Below the pieces are notes generated by a model that worked only from the letters and a program-made list of their open reading frames with translations, was not told the origin of the DNA and did not search any database. From Thermoflexus sp. (GTDB lineage Bacteria; Chloroflexota; Anaerolineae; Thermoflexales; Thermoflexaceae), in assembly GCA_017743605.1 (NCBI GenBank), contig JAGHYO010000012.1, positions 1 to 19,746 on the forward strand: a stretch of DNA of 19,746 nt, in the 5' to 3' direction. A program made the translations under genes and the position numbers. Below, piece after piece: positions 6,938 to 14,466 of the stretch (the first letter of the stretch is position 1; every line of letters starts with the position of its first letter).

Positions 6938-8242
6938 ATGGACGGTCTGGCGTGGGGGTGGCCTCTGGGGATCATGGGGGTGCTGTGGGCTGGGATGACA
7001 GAGGAGGAAGCCCGCCGCGCCCTCACACGAGGGCTCTCTGCCGGGGCGGCGGCGCTGCTGATGTGGAGCCTGGTGGGCTTCGGCTTCGCCTACGGGGGCC
7101 TCGGGCTGTGGATGGAGGAGCCGGGGTTCGCAGCGCTGCGTCGGGTGTACACGCTGGGGGCGGACCCGCAGCCCCTCTGGAGCCTTGTTGGGCTCAGCGG
7201 GTTTCTCTTGCAGGGCGTGGAGGGATCGCCGGAGGCGGCGACGCTGTGGGCCCACGCCGCCCTCGGTGTGCTCTGCGCCGCCCTCCTGCTGGGCGTGGGC
7301 ATGGAAGGCTTCTCTCCGCGGATCGCCGCCGCAGCGGGGGCATGGTTGGGGGGCTTCCTGCTGCCGCTGGGCATCCACTGGGTGTGGGGGAACGGATGGC
7401 TCAGCCGCCTCGGGCTGACGCTGAACTTGGGCCACGGGGTGGTGGATCCGGCCGGAGTGGGGGTCCTGTTCGCCCTCGCCGGCGGAGCGCTCCTCGGGCT
7501 GCTCCTTCCGGGAGGCCGACGGGTTCCGCAATCCGAATCTTCGTTTCCCCCGGTGCACCTTCCGCTGCTGGGCGGGTGGGCGTGCCTGTGGCTCGGCGGG
7601 GGCTGGCTGGCTTGGTTGCGCGCGGATCCCTTGGCGGCGGCCCGGCCGGCTCTGGAGGGCGCCCTGCTTGCCCGGAACGCGGCGCTGGCGGCGATGGGCG
7701 CGGCCTTCGGAGCTGGGCTTTACACGGCCTTTGTCGCCCGGGAGGTGGATCCCCTGATGCTGATCCGGGCCGTCGCTGTGGGGTGGATCGCCGGGATGGC
7801 CGCAGCGCCTTTCACCGGCCCCTGGCAGGCAACGGGCTGGGGGATCCTGGTGGGCCTGGCCACGCCCGGGATCGTCTATCTCCTGCGCCGCGAGGGGATG
7901 GCCGTCCAGAGCCTGGCGCTGCTCTACGGGGTGGCGGGGATCCTGGGGTTGCTGGCCGTGGGTGTGCTGGCGGACGGCCGGGCCGGGGTTGGCTGGAACG
8001 AGGTGGGCAAATCGGCCTTCATGGGGCATCCAGGCCTGGGCGTGGTGGGGGTTCCCGGCTGGGGGCAGCCCGCGGATCCGGGCCAGCTCACCGCCCAGGC
8101 CGTCGGCGCGCTGGTGCTGAGCCTATGGGGATTCCTGGGCACGGGGGGACCCGCGGCGCTGCTGCGCTGGGGATGGCGGAGGTGGACCCTGCGTCGAGGG
8201 CGGCTTCCGGCCTCCGAGGAGACCTCCGAAAGCTCGGGATGA
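6938..8242 (+). CDS. Divergent Amt/Rh-fold membrane protein lacking both pore histidines
   Basis: The 434-residue protein is very hydrophobic, with about ten or eleven likely membrane spans. Its similarity to ammonium transporters shows in GIHWVWGNGWLSRLG (145-159, the HWxW...GWL motif), the following DPAGVGVLFALAGG (170-183, Amt DFAGGTVVH region) and GVAGILGLLAVGVLAD (331-346, Amt HGVxGIxGxxxTGxFA). The first pore histidine (His168 of E. coli AmtB) aligns with Phe178 and the second (His318) with Tyr330. Ammonium conduction of the usual kind is therefore doubtful; it may be a sensor, a channel for another small molecule, or a scaffold. AGGAGG at 6922-6927 supports the ATG start. The C-terminal tail (about 410-434) is short and basic, then acidic. 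The context is the PII-like c-di-AMP receptor cluster. Confidence 0.78.
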   Translation: MDGLAWGWPLGIMGVLWAGMTEEEARRALTRGLSAGAAALLMWSLVGFGFAYGGLGLWMEEPGFAALRRVYTLGADPQPLWSLVGLSGFLLQGVEGSPEAATLWAHAALGVLCAALLLGVGMEGFSPRIAAAAGAWLGGFLLPLGIHWVWGNGWLSRLGLTLNLGHGVVDPAGVGVLFALAGGALLGLLLPGGRRVPQSESSFPPVHLPLLGGWACLWLGGGWLAWLRADPLAAARPALEGALLARNAALAAMGAAFGAGLYTAFVAREVDPLMLIRAVAVGWIAGMAAAPFTGPWQATGWGILVGLATPGIVYLLRREGMAVQSLALLYGVAGILGLLAVGVLADGRAGVGWNEVGKSAFMGHPGLGVVGVPGWGQPADPGQLTAQAVGALVLSLWGFLGTGGPAALLRWGWRRWTLRRGRLPASEETSESSG

Positions 8243-8268
8243 GCCGCTCAGCGGTCGGGGGCGTTTGT

Positions 8269-8589
8269 ATGGTGAAGCTGATCACGCTCTACCGTGCGCC
8301 CGTCGATCCAGAGGCCTTTGAGCGCTGGTATGTGCAGCATCTGGCGCGGATCGAGCGCATCCCGTATTTGCGGCGGCTGGAGGTCTCTCGCATCTGGGGG
8401 ACGCCGGCGGGGGCTTCCCCCTTTCACCTGATGGTGGAGATGTATTTCGAGAACCGAACGGCCTTGGAGGCGGCCCTGCGCTCCCCGGAGGCCGCCGAGG
8501 CGTCCGCCGATCTGGCGCAGGCCATGGCCGGCCAGGTGTTGGTGATGTTCGCCGATGCCTTCGAGGAGGAGCGGCCGGCGGCGGGATGA
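8269..8589 (+). CDS. EthD-like (dimeric alpha/beta barrel) protein
   Basis: This 106-residue protein begins MVKLITLYRAPVDPEAFERW, a standard EthD-family opening, with the conserved His24 in the YxxHL motif and IPYLRR (31-36) replacing the usual IPGLRR. Family members are small ferredoxin-like proteins that form dimers; some take part in ether or quinone degradation, many have no known role. I chose the ATG at 8269 because homology starts there. An in-frame ATG at 8239 overlaps the stop of the Amt-like gene (ATGA) and would add ten residues, which would mean translational coupling. The gene ends just before the AT-rich RAYT insertion. Confidence 0.82.
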   Translation: MVKLITLYRAPVDPEAFERWYVQHLARIERIPYLRRLEVSRIWGTPAGASPFHLMVEMYFENRTALEAALRSPEAAEASADLAQAMAGQVLVMFADAFEEERPAAG

Positions 8590-8598
8590 GAGGTATTT

Positions 8599-8624
8599 GT
8601 AAATCGAAATTTATTTCGATCTAC
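8599..8624. repeat. Left palindrome of the RAYT element
   Basis: GTAAATCGAAAT and ATTTCGATCTAC form imperfect arms around a TT centre. The core CGAAATTTATTTCG (8605-8618) is the exact reverse complement of the core at the right end. The TAG stop of the transposase (minus strand) lies inside this palindrome. Confidence 0.75.
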
Positions 8625-9268
8625 CACGCAACAAACGAGAATTTCCAATCTTCCCATTTTTCTACCAGCCCGGCTTTGACAGGATTGTTCAAAATATAAG
8701 CGACAATTCGTTCGTATTCTTGCTGATTGCGAACGATATGATCATAACTTTCGTGGTGCCAGAAAGGACCGCTACGTCCTAGGGCCAGGTTACAACGTCG
8801 GGCGGTGCGCCCTTTGAGTCGCTTAAGGGTATCGGCAAGCGGGTAGGGTGCTGTTGGACCGCGATGATGGATTTCGATTTCGTATCCAGTGGTATCTATC
8901 ACCAAATGGACATGATTGGGCATCAAGCAGTAAGCAAGAAGACGATAACGCTCACCATCCATGGAATGAAGTTCATCTGCCACAACTTGGGCAATCTTCT
9001 CCTCTGTTAGCCAGCGAGGACTTCCGGCGAGGCAACGATCGAGCCAGGCATCAAAATGACTGAAGTATTTTTTGCTGAGCTTATAGAGCTTTTCGGTCTG
9101 CTCCCGGCCTTGAAGTTGAGAGAGAATGCGGGCTCGTTCGCGTTCACGCCACGCCTGAAGCTCTCGGATCACCTCTCGCGGCAGGGAGTTCGTCAGCCGA
9201 AAGGTGATGAAATACATCGCTCCACTCGGTATCCAATGTGGCAAATTGCGTCGGTAGAAATCGATCAT
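8621..9268 (-). CDS. REP-associated tyrosine transposase (RAYT, Y1/HUH superfamily)
   Basis: The 215-residue protein is a single-domain Y1 transposase. It has the HUH motif in CLMPNHVHLVI (His119, His121), and a likely nucleophile Tyr175 in HHESYDHIVR; YILNNPVKAGLV (191-202) is the typical RAYT C-terminal segment. The N-terminal RRNLPHWIPSGAMYFITFRL is also characteristic. Such enzymes cut single-stranded DNA near REP palindromes and are thought to spread or maintain them. I prefer the ATG at 9268, which has GGAAG about 6 bp upstream, over a TTG at 9280. No frameshift or missing catalytic residue is seen, so the gene looks intact. Its codon composition is more AT-rich than the neighbours, which supports horizontal arrival. 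Confidence 0.92.
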   Translation of the reverse strand: MIDFYRRNLPHWIPSGAMYFITFRLTNSLPREVIRELQAWRERERARILSQLQGREQTEKLYKLSKKYFSHFDAWLDRCLAGSPRWLTEEKIAQVVADELHSMDGERYRLLAYCLMPNHVHLVIDTTGYEIEIHHRGPTAPYPLADTLKRLKGRTARRCNLALGRSGPFWHHESYDHIVRNQQEYERIVAYILNNPVKAGLVEKWEDWKFSFVAW

Positions 9269-9378
9269 AAGTTCTTCCAAAAATGATCAAATTTCAGTAT
9301 TTTTCGAGATCTATTTTGTATTACTGAACTTGTTGGCACGATATAATAAGCACGCATTGAAACAAAATTCAATTTATA

Positions 9379-9401
9379 GTCCGAAATAAATTTCGGTTTA
9401 C
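9379..9401. repeat. Right palindrome of the RAYT element
   Basis: The core CGAAATAAATTTCG (9382-9395) is the reverse complement of the left-end core, and the outer bases (GTAAAC on the minus strand) match GTAAAT at the left end. The TAA stop of the zinc-ribbon gene on the minus strand (9398-9400) comes from this palindrome. Confidence 0.75.
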
Positions 9402-9691
9402 ATTCCTCGCAGGCGACGGCGGACCTCGCGGCAGTGGGGGCAATCCCAGCCCGTGTATTCCCGGCCGCACGTGCGGCAGACCCGCGTCGGCAAGGGGGCG
9501 TCCTCGGAGAGAGAGGCCAAGATCAGGACGGCTTCATGGCCTTCGTAGGCGGAGAGCCACTCCTCCAGTGGGGTCTCGCCCACCCACCAGCACCCCTCGG
9601 GATCCCGGCGCAGGAGGCCCCGCAGGACCCGAGCCTCTAGCTCATAGGCCGCCGTGGCCAGCTCCAGCACGCTCGCTTTCCGCAAGGACAT
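9398..9691 (-). CDS. Small zinc-ribbon protein of unknown function
   Basis: The 97-residue protein has a helical N-terminal part (1-60) and a C-terminal zinc ribbon with Cys72-x2-Cys75 and Cys84-x2-Cys87 (CRTCGREYTGWDCPHC). I do not recognise the family. The start at 9691 lies inside the 3' end of the RNase Z gene (50-bp overlap) but has an excellent AGGAGG 7 bp upstream, so the overlap seems real and suggests coupling. Its stop codon lies within the right palindrome of the RAYT element, so its original C-terminus may have been slightly changed by the insertion (inference). Confidence 0.75.
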   Translation of the reverse strand: MSLRKASVLELATAAYELEARVLRGLLRRDPEGCWWVGETPLEEWLSAYEGHEAVLILASLSEDAPLPTRVCRTCGREYTGWDCPHCREVRRRLRGM

Positions 9692-10658
9692 CCCGTTCCT
9701 CCTCGATTTCGTGGACCTCCGCTCGCTCCACCTCCAGCTGGCCGTCTTTCAGGACCCGGTAGCGGTCGAAATCTCGGGCCACCCAGACGCGGGGGAAGAG
9801 GACCATGGCCTCCTGCCGGATCTCCCGCTCCCGGTAGCGCCGGGAGAGGTGGGTCAGGATCAGGTGTCCCACCTCAGCGGCGCGGGCCAGCCCGGCTGCT
9901 TGGGCAGCGGTGAGATGGTCGTGGTGGCGGGCCAGGTCCCGATCCGCCTCCAGATAGGTAGCCTCGACCACCAGCGCCCCCACCCCGCGAACGGCCTCCA
10001 CCAGATTGTCCACCCGACCGGTGTCCCCCACCAGGGCCAGCGAGGCCCCTTCCACTGGCGGCCCCAGCACGTCCTCCGGCTTCACCACCCGCCCGTCCGG
10101 TAGGGTCACCGGCTCCCCTTGCACCAGGCGCCGGCGCTCCGGTCCCGCGGGGATCCCCAGGGCCTCGGCCTTTTCAACCAGGAAGGGCCGTCGCGGCTTC
10201 TCCCGGAAGAGGTACCCTAGGCTGTCCCCGCCCCGATGGGTGACCGGGAAGGCGTAGACGGTGAACTTCTCATCCTCGAAGAGCAGGCCGGGCTCGATGA
10301 CATGAAAGGAGATCTCGATGGGCGGCCGCGCCCCGCGCAGGACCACTCGGTAGATCAGGTCTTTCGCCCGCTCGATGGTCCCGCGGCGGCCGTAGATGGC
10401 CACGCGGGGGAGGATCTCCCAGCGCATCACCGTCGACAGGAACCCCGCCAGCCCCAGGATGTGGTCCAGGTGGGCGTGGGTGAGCAGGATGGTCTCCAAG
10501 CGGCGGAAGCCCAGGCCGCTCTTCAGCAGCTGCCGCTGGGTACCCTCCCCGCAATCCACCAGGAAGCGGCGGTCCTCGAACATCACCACGTGGGCGGGCA
10601 GCCCGCGCCGGATCGAAGGGGCGGAGGCAGAGGTGCCTAAGAAGACGATCTCGATCAT
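9642..10658 (-). CDS. rnz: Ribonuclease Z (tRNA 3' endonuclease, MBL fold)
   Basis: The 338-residue protein matches RNase Z throughout. It opens MIEIVFLGTSASAPS, and LVDCGEGTQRQLL (33-45) is the family signature. The metal-binding motif is THAHLDH (60-66, His61, His63, Asp65, His66); other ligands are His141 (VTHRGGDS), Asp212 (GDTG) and His270 (LTHLSRRY). LGIPAGPERRRLVQGEPV (167-184) is the GP-motif exosite arm that holds the tRNA elbow, and HHDHLTA (245-251) is also conserved. The enzyme removes 3' trailers from tRNA precursors. A small oddity is HAHLDH where most members have HxHGDH. The extra length is a C-terminal acidic/basic tail. rtcA lies 3 bp upstream on the same strand, so the two form an operon. 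Confidence 0.94.
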   Translation of the reverse strand: MIEIVFLGTSASAPSIRRGLPAHVVMFEDRRFLVDCGEGTQRQLLKSGLGFRRLETILLTHAHLDHILGLAGFLSTVMRWEILPRVAIYGRRGTIERAKDLIYRVVLRGARPPIEISFHVIEPGLLFEDEKFTVYAFPVTHRGGDSLGYLFREKPRRPFLVEKAEALGIPAGPERRRLVQGEPVTLPDGRVVKPEDVLGPPVEGASLALVGDTGRVDNLVEAVRGVGALVVEATYLEADRDLARHHDHLTAAQAAGLARAAEVGHLILTHLSRRYREREIRQEAMVLFPRVWVARDFDRYRVLKDGQLEVERAEVHEIEEERDVLAESERAGAGHGGL

Positions 10659-10661
10659 CCC

Positions 10662-11792
10662 TCATCCCTCCGCCGGGCGGACACGCACCTCGCCGGGGCC
10701 GCCCTCCTCCCCGAGGACTTCAAAGCGATCCCCGACGAAGTGGCAGGCCACCCAGATGCTGGTCAGCAGGTGGGCGGTGATGCAGGAAGTGGTGAACCGG
10801 GAGGCCTCGGGCGAGAGGGCAAGCGGCAAGATCAGCTGATCGGCCAGGTGTGGATCCACCGCCGCGTTGGAGCGATGGAAGGCGAGGAAGCTGGACACGG
10901 CCTCCTCGGCCACCCGCTCGGCCGGGAGGCCCTTCTTGCCGTAGGCGGAGGCCCCCGCCCGGATGTTCGCATATTCGGCGATCAGGAAGATCCCGGCCCC
11001 CGGCCCCGGGCTCTCCGCCAGGATGGCTTCCACCTCATCGGGGAGGCCGGCCTCCCGCAGCAGGCGGTTGGCCCGTCCGGCCATCCGCTTGGCGATCTCC
11101 AGGGGCAAGTTGGAGACCGCCGCCCATCCCCACAGTCGGCGCAGCGGCCCCCGCTCGGTCAGGGTCAGCGGCTTCAGGCGGTAGAGCCCCTCTCCCTCCA
11201 GCGGACCGTGGACATAAAGATCGATCTCCCCACCCCCTGCGGGATACCAGCCCCAGCGCTTGAGATGGACTTCGGCGTGCAGTCCCGTGCGGCTCAGGGT
11301 CGGCATCAGCACATCGCGCACATAATGAAAGGGCGGGCTCCAGGGCACATGGGTGCCCCCCTGCAGCGTGACCCGGGAGGATCCGGGCGCGCAGGCCAAG
11401 GGGAGCAGGATGGCCTGCAAGATCAGGGTGACCGAGCCGGCGCTCCCGCCAGCCCGCGCGGCCCCCACATCGACGGTGTAAGCGCCCGGGGCGGGCGGCG
11501 ATTGGGGGATGAAGGTGAGGGCGGTGGAGCCTAAGGCGGCGCCTTGAACCTGCGCGTGGCAGAGCGCAGCGGCGGCCTTCACCGCGCTGAGGTGCTGCGC
11601 CTGAAGGCCGGGGTTCGGGCGTCGGGCCCGAATGTTCTCCACCCGCACCGGCCGCCCGGTGATCGCGGAGAGGGCCAGCGCCGAGCGCAGGATCTGCCCG
11701 CCGCCCTCGCCGTAGCTGCCATCCAGAACGATCAGCGACCACGCCGCCGAAGACCTCCCCTGGGATGCTGGCCCCGTCATGGCTCCCCTCAT
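10662..11792 (-). CDS. rtcA: RNA 3'-terminal phosphate cyclase
   Basis: The 376-residue protein matches RtcA. LIVLDGSYGEGGGQILRSAL (20-39) is the family's N-terminal motif, RRPNPGLQAQHL follows, and His315 in DPHLADQLILPLAL is the expected nucleophile that takes AMP. The enzyme uses ATP to convert RNA 3'-phosphate ends to 2',3'-cyclic phosphate, in RNA repair or processing. The first ATG at 11792 has GTGGAG upstream, and an in-frame ATG at 11780 has GAGGGGAG; either may be used, and true homology starts around residue 19. No rtcB or rtcR gene is nearby. It is followed after 3 bp by RNase Z, which suggests a module acting on RNA 3' ends. Confidence 0.94.
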   Translation of the reverse strand: MRGAMTGPASQGRSSAAWSLIVLDGSYGEGGGQILRSALALSAITGRPVRVENIRARRPNPGLQAQHLSAVKAAAALCHAQVQGAALGSTALTFIPQSPPAPGAYTVDVGAARAGGSAGSVTLILQAILLPLACAPGSSRVTLQGGTHVPWSPPFHYVRDVLMPTLSRTGLHAEVHLKRWGWYPAGGGEIDLYVHGPLEGEGLYRLKPLTLTERGPLRRLWGWAAVSNLPLEIAKRMAGRANRLLREAGLPDEVEAILAESPGPGAGIFLIAEYANIRAGASAYGKKGLPAERVAEEAVSSFLAFHRSNAAVDPHLADQLILPLALSPEASRFTTSCITAHLLTSIWVACHFVGDRFEVLGEEGGPGEVRVRPAEG

Positions 11793-12105
11793 CTACTCCA
11801 CAGGATGGCAGTTGACGGATCGAGTGGGCGCCCAGCGGTTGAGTGTCCCCTGCGCCATCTAGATCACCCGCAGACCCGCCACGCGCTCGAACCCCCTCAT
11901 CCGAATCAGTCAGTAACACATGTAGGCAAGCCTGCCCTCCGAAACACCGACAGCTCTGCGTCCCGGATGCGTAGGACTTGTCGTGCGCTCGTTCAGGCCC
12001 TCCTCTCCGGGCCCCTGTTCATGCTTTCCAACTTTCCAACGTTGCCGCGTCCGGAGGGTTCCAACCTGCCTGAGCGAATCCCCGGGCTCAGGAAGTTTTT
12101 TTCCA
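11793..12105. other. 313-bp intergenic region between rtcA and the acylase gene
   Basis: I see no gene or tRNA here. On the plus strand it holds a short TTCCAAC direct-repeat stretch (12024-12040, with another copy at 12059-12065) and a terminator-like hairpin (12069-12102). Read on the minus strand it would be the leader of rtcA if transcription starts near the TATAAT at 12110-12105. Confidence 0.6.
12069..12102 (+). terminator. Plus-strand intrinsic terminator
   Basis: CCTGAGC (12069-12075) pairs with GCTCAGG (12086-12092) around a 10-nt loop, followed by AAG and seven T residues (12096-12102). The T run makes this a rho-independent terminator for plus-strand transcription, although no plus-strand gene ends here. 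It might block antisense transcription into the acylase gene. Confidence 0.6.
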
Positions 12106-12110
12106 TTATA
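12105..12110 (-). promoter_or_regulatory. Candidate -10 element upstream of rtcA
   Basis: A perfect TATAAT on the minus strand overlaps the stop codon of the acylase gene. No recognisable -35 is found 16-18 bp upstream and there is no extended -10, so the assignment is weak. If used, it would give rtcA a leader of about 305 nt that begins with a hairpin. Confidence 0.25.
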
Positions 12111-14466
12111 GCCCAGAGGGGGATCCCGACGGACGATCCGGCGGCGCCGGGGCGACGGGCTCCAGGGTCCAGATCCGTCGGGTGTGGGCCCGCACGGCCT
12201 CCAGGCTCCAGGGCATCGGCCGGGCCCGGCCCGCATGCCAGAGGGGAAACTGATCGAAGTAATGCCGCGAGGTCGGGGATCCCCCTTGCCCGCCGGGGAG
12301 CACCGCCAGACAGCGGTTCCAGTCGCTCAGATCGGCGACGAAGCGCCAGGAGGGCAGCGCGCTGAGGGGGCCGCCGAGCTGATTGCCCTGGAAGGCGGCG
12401 TGCAGAGGGGTATCCCCATCCCCGCCCAGGGGGAAGGGCCCTCGGTTGAACAGGGGCGCCTGCACCGGCGCCTGGCCCAAGACGTGGCGGAGCGTCACCC
12501 GATGGATCCGTCCCCACGTCCAGCGGGCGGGGTCCTGCCCCAGCCGCTTCCGGAGCCAGCGGACCGCCTCCCGAAAGGCCTCCGCCGCCCATTCGGCGGC
12601 CGGGCGCTCCCCCAGCCAGAAGGGGTCCCCGCGGGCGAGGAGGGCCCGCAGGGCATGGGGGGCAGTGCGAGAGAACGAATGGCCCGGCAGGAAGGCGTTG
12701 AGGGGCTCCCCCAGATACCGGCGCCATGCCGAGCGGAGCCGGGGCTCCAGGAGGCGGCGGAGCAGCATCCACTCCACGGTCGCCACGATCGTCGGCACTA
12801 CCGCCTCCGCCTCCATCCGTCCATCCCATGCCTTGACCTGGGCCAGCAGCCACGCCTCGTCCGCATCCTCCGGCTCCACCTGCGCCAGCCAGGGCTTCCA
12901 CTCCAGCGCTCCTAGGGAGACCACATCCGTCTGGATCGTCAGGCAGTCCGTCCCCGTGAGGGCCGGGGTGGATTCCAGCCGCTCCCGGATCCGCCGCGCC
13001 CGGTGGTCCGGCATCCACTCCGCGCTGATGAAATGGGGATAGCGCGGGCCCACGATGCGGTGGTTGGCAGTGACCACCAGGCCCTCAGGGGGGTCGAAGG
13101 CCGAGGGGAGCGCCTCGAAGGGGATCTCCCCCACCCAGTCGAACTCTCCGGTCCAACCTGTGGCCGGAGCCAGGCCATGGCCTTGACGCCGGATGGGGAT
13201 GCGGCCGGCCATCTGATACCCGATGTGTCCTTCCCGATCGGCGTAGACGAAATTCAGGACCGGCCCCGGCCAGCGGCGCAGGGCCTCCCGGAACTCCTCC
13301 CAGTTTGAAGCCCGGTTCAGCTGCAGGAGCGCCTCCCACCAGGTCTCCGCCCGGGCCCCTGCCCAGGCCAGGGCCAGGCCGACCTGGGGCCATCGGATCC
13401 CCGCAGGTTCATACTCCGGGAGGAGATCGGTGAGCACCGGGCCGTGGCGGGTGACGCGCATCCAGAACCGCTCCGGGGCGCGCGCGCCGCGCACCCGGAT
13501 CTCAATCTCCCGCACCTCCGCCTCCGCCCATCCCTCGGGGGTCTCATACCGCAGCGGGTTCTGTGGATCGAAGCGCTCGACGAACCAGTCTTGGGTGTCC
13601 GCGATGACCGCCGTGGCCCCCCATGCGATGGCCGCGTTGTGCCCCAGCACCACGCCGGGCAAGCCCGGGGTGGTCACGCCGGCCACAGCGAACCCCTCCG
13701 GCTCGCAGACCAGATGCTGCTCATACCACAAGTTGGGCAGGGAAAGAGGAAGATGGGGATCGTTGGCCAGCAACGGCTGTCCGGTGGCGGTGCGGGAGCC
13801 GGCCACCACCCAGTTGTTGCTGCCGATCCCTTCCCGGGGGCCGAGCCAGCGGGCCAGGGCGCCATACATCGAAAGCAGTCTCTCGGCCATCGGTTCGATC
13901 CCCATCGTCTCGGGGAAGAGGGCCGTCTCTCCGAAGACCGCCTCAGGCTCCAGATCCGCTGCGCGCTCCCCCAGGGCCTGGGCCATCGCCACCCGGCACA
14001 GCTCGCTGTCCCAGTTCCACGAGAGGGACCAGGCCACCACCAGCCCCCAGGCCGCGCTGTGCAGCGGGGTCCAGGGGAAATCCGGGAGGGGGACCAGGCG
14101 GTCCTCGATGCCGGCCGGGCCGCACCGGAACGCGGCGGTCACCCCCGCGGCGTAGGCCTCCAGCAGCGATCGGAGCGGCGGCGGGATCCGCTCCAGGCCG
14201 GCCTGGGCGTGCTCGGCCCAGCCCAGCCCCCGGGCGAAGCGATCCATCTCCAGCCCGATCGGGCCGAAGACCTCGCTCAGGCGGCCCAGGGCCACGAGGC
14301 GGTTGAACCGCATCTGCCAACCCCGATCCCGCCCGTGGACGAACCCCTGGGCGAAGAAGAGATCCGCCAGCGCCTGGGCTTCGATGTGGGGGATGCCCCA
14401 TTCATCGAACCGGATCTCCACTCGGTTCTTCAAGCCTTCCAGCCGGAACGAACGGACGCGGGCCAT
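12106..14466 (-). CDS. Penicillin acylase (S45 Ntn-hydrolase) family protein
   Basis: The 786-residue protein matches the penicillin amidase family. DEWGIPHIEA (21-30) and DLFFAQGFVHGRDR (35-48) are conserved alpha-chain motifs. GSNNWVVAGSRTATG (215-229) contains the autocatalytic cleavage point: Ser216 would become the N-terminal nucleophile of the beta chain. LLANDPHLPLSLPNLWYE (232-249) follows. Such enzymes hydrolyse amides of hydrophobic acyl groups, including beta-lactams and acyl-homoserine lactones; the natural substrate cannot be read here. No signal peptide is visible although many relatives are periplasmic, so this one probably works in the cytoplasm. GGAGGT lies 5 bp before the ATG. 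It is transcribed alone, divergently from the decayed ABC gene. Confidence 0.9.
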   Translation of the reverse strand: MARVRSFRLEGLKNRVEIRFDEWGIPHIEAQALADLFFAQGFVHGRDRGWQMRFNRLVALGRLSEVFGPIGLEMDRFARGLGWAEHAQAGLERIPPPLRSLLEAYAAGVTAAFRCGPAGIEDRLVPLPDFPWTPLHSAAWGLVVAWSLSWNWDSELCRVAMAQALGERAADLEPEAVFGETALFPETMGIEPMAERLLSMYGALARWLGPREGIGSNNWVVAGSRTATGQPLLANDPHLPLSLPNLWYEQHLVCEPEGFAVAGVTTPGLPGVVLGHNAAIAWGATAVIADTQDWFVERFDPQNPLRYETPEGWAEAEVREIEIRVRGARAPERFWMRVTRHGPVLTDLLPEYEPAGIRWPQVGLALAWAGARAETWWEALLQLNRASNWEEFREALRRWPGPVLNFVYADREGHIGYQMAGRIPIRRQGHGLAPATGWTGEFDWVGEIPFEALPSAFDPPEGLVVTANHRIVGPRYPHFISAEWMPDHRARRIRERLESTPALTGTDCLTIQTDVVSLGALEWKPWLAQVEPEDADEAWLLAQVKAWDGRMEAEAVVPTIVATVEWMLLRRLLEPRLRSAWRRYLGEPLNAFLPGHSFSRTAPHALRALLARGDPFWLGERPAAEWAAEAFREAVRWLRKRLGQDPARWTWGRIHRVTLRHVLGQAPVQAPLFNRGPFPLGGDGDTPLHAAFQGNQLGGPLSALPSWRFVADLSDWNRCLAVLPGGQGGSPTSRHYFDQFPLWHAGRARPMPWSLEAVRAHTRRIWTLEPVAPAPPDRPSGSPSGL

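Larger units (their letters stand above)
8590..9401. mobile_element. AT-rich RAYT element with inverted palindromic ends
   Basis: The base composition changes abruptly from GC-rich to visibly AT-rich just after the stop at 8589 and returns to GC-rich at about 9401. The segment carries one transposase gene and is bounded by palindromes at 8599-8624 and 9379-9401 that are inverted copies of each other. Both overlap the stop codon of a coding frame. The interval looks like a recently acquired single-gene REP-type element. Confidence 0.75.

Noticed and set aside
6952..8268. Long plus-strand frame leading into the EthD-like gene
   Set aside because: It is the shifted frame of the Amt-like gene, rich in Gly/Arg/Ala; only the last 106 residues resemble a protein family.
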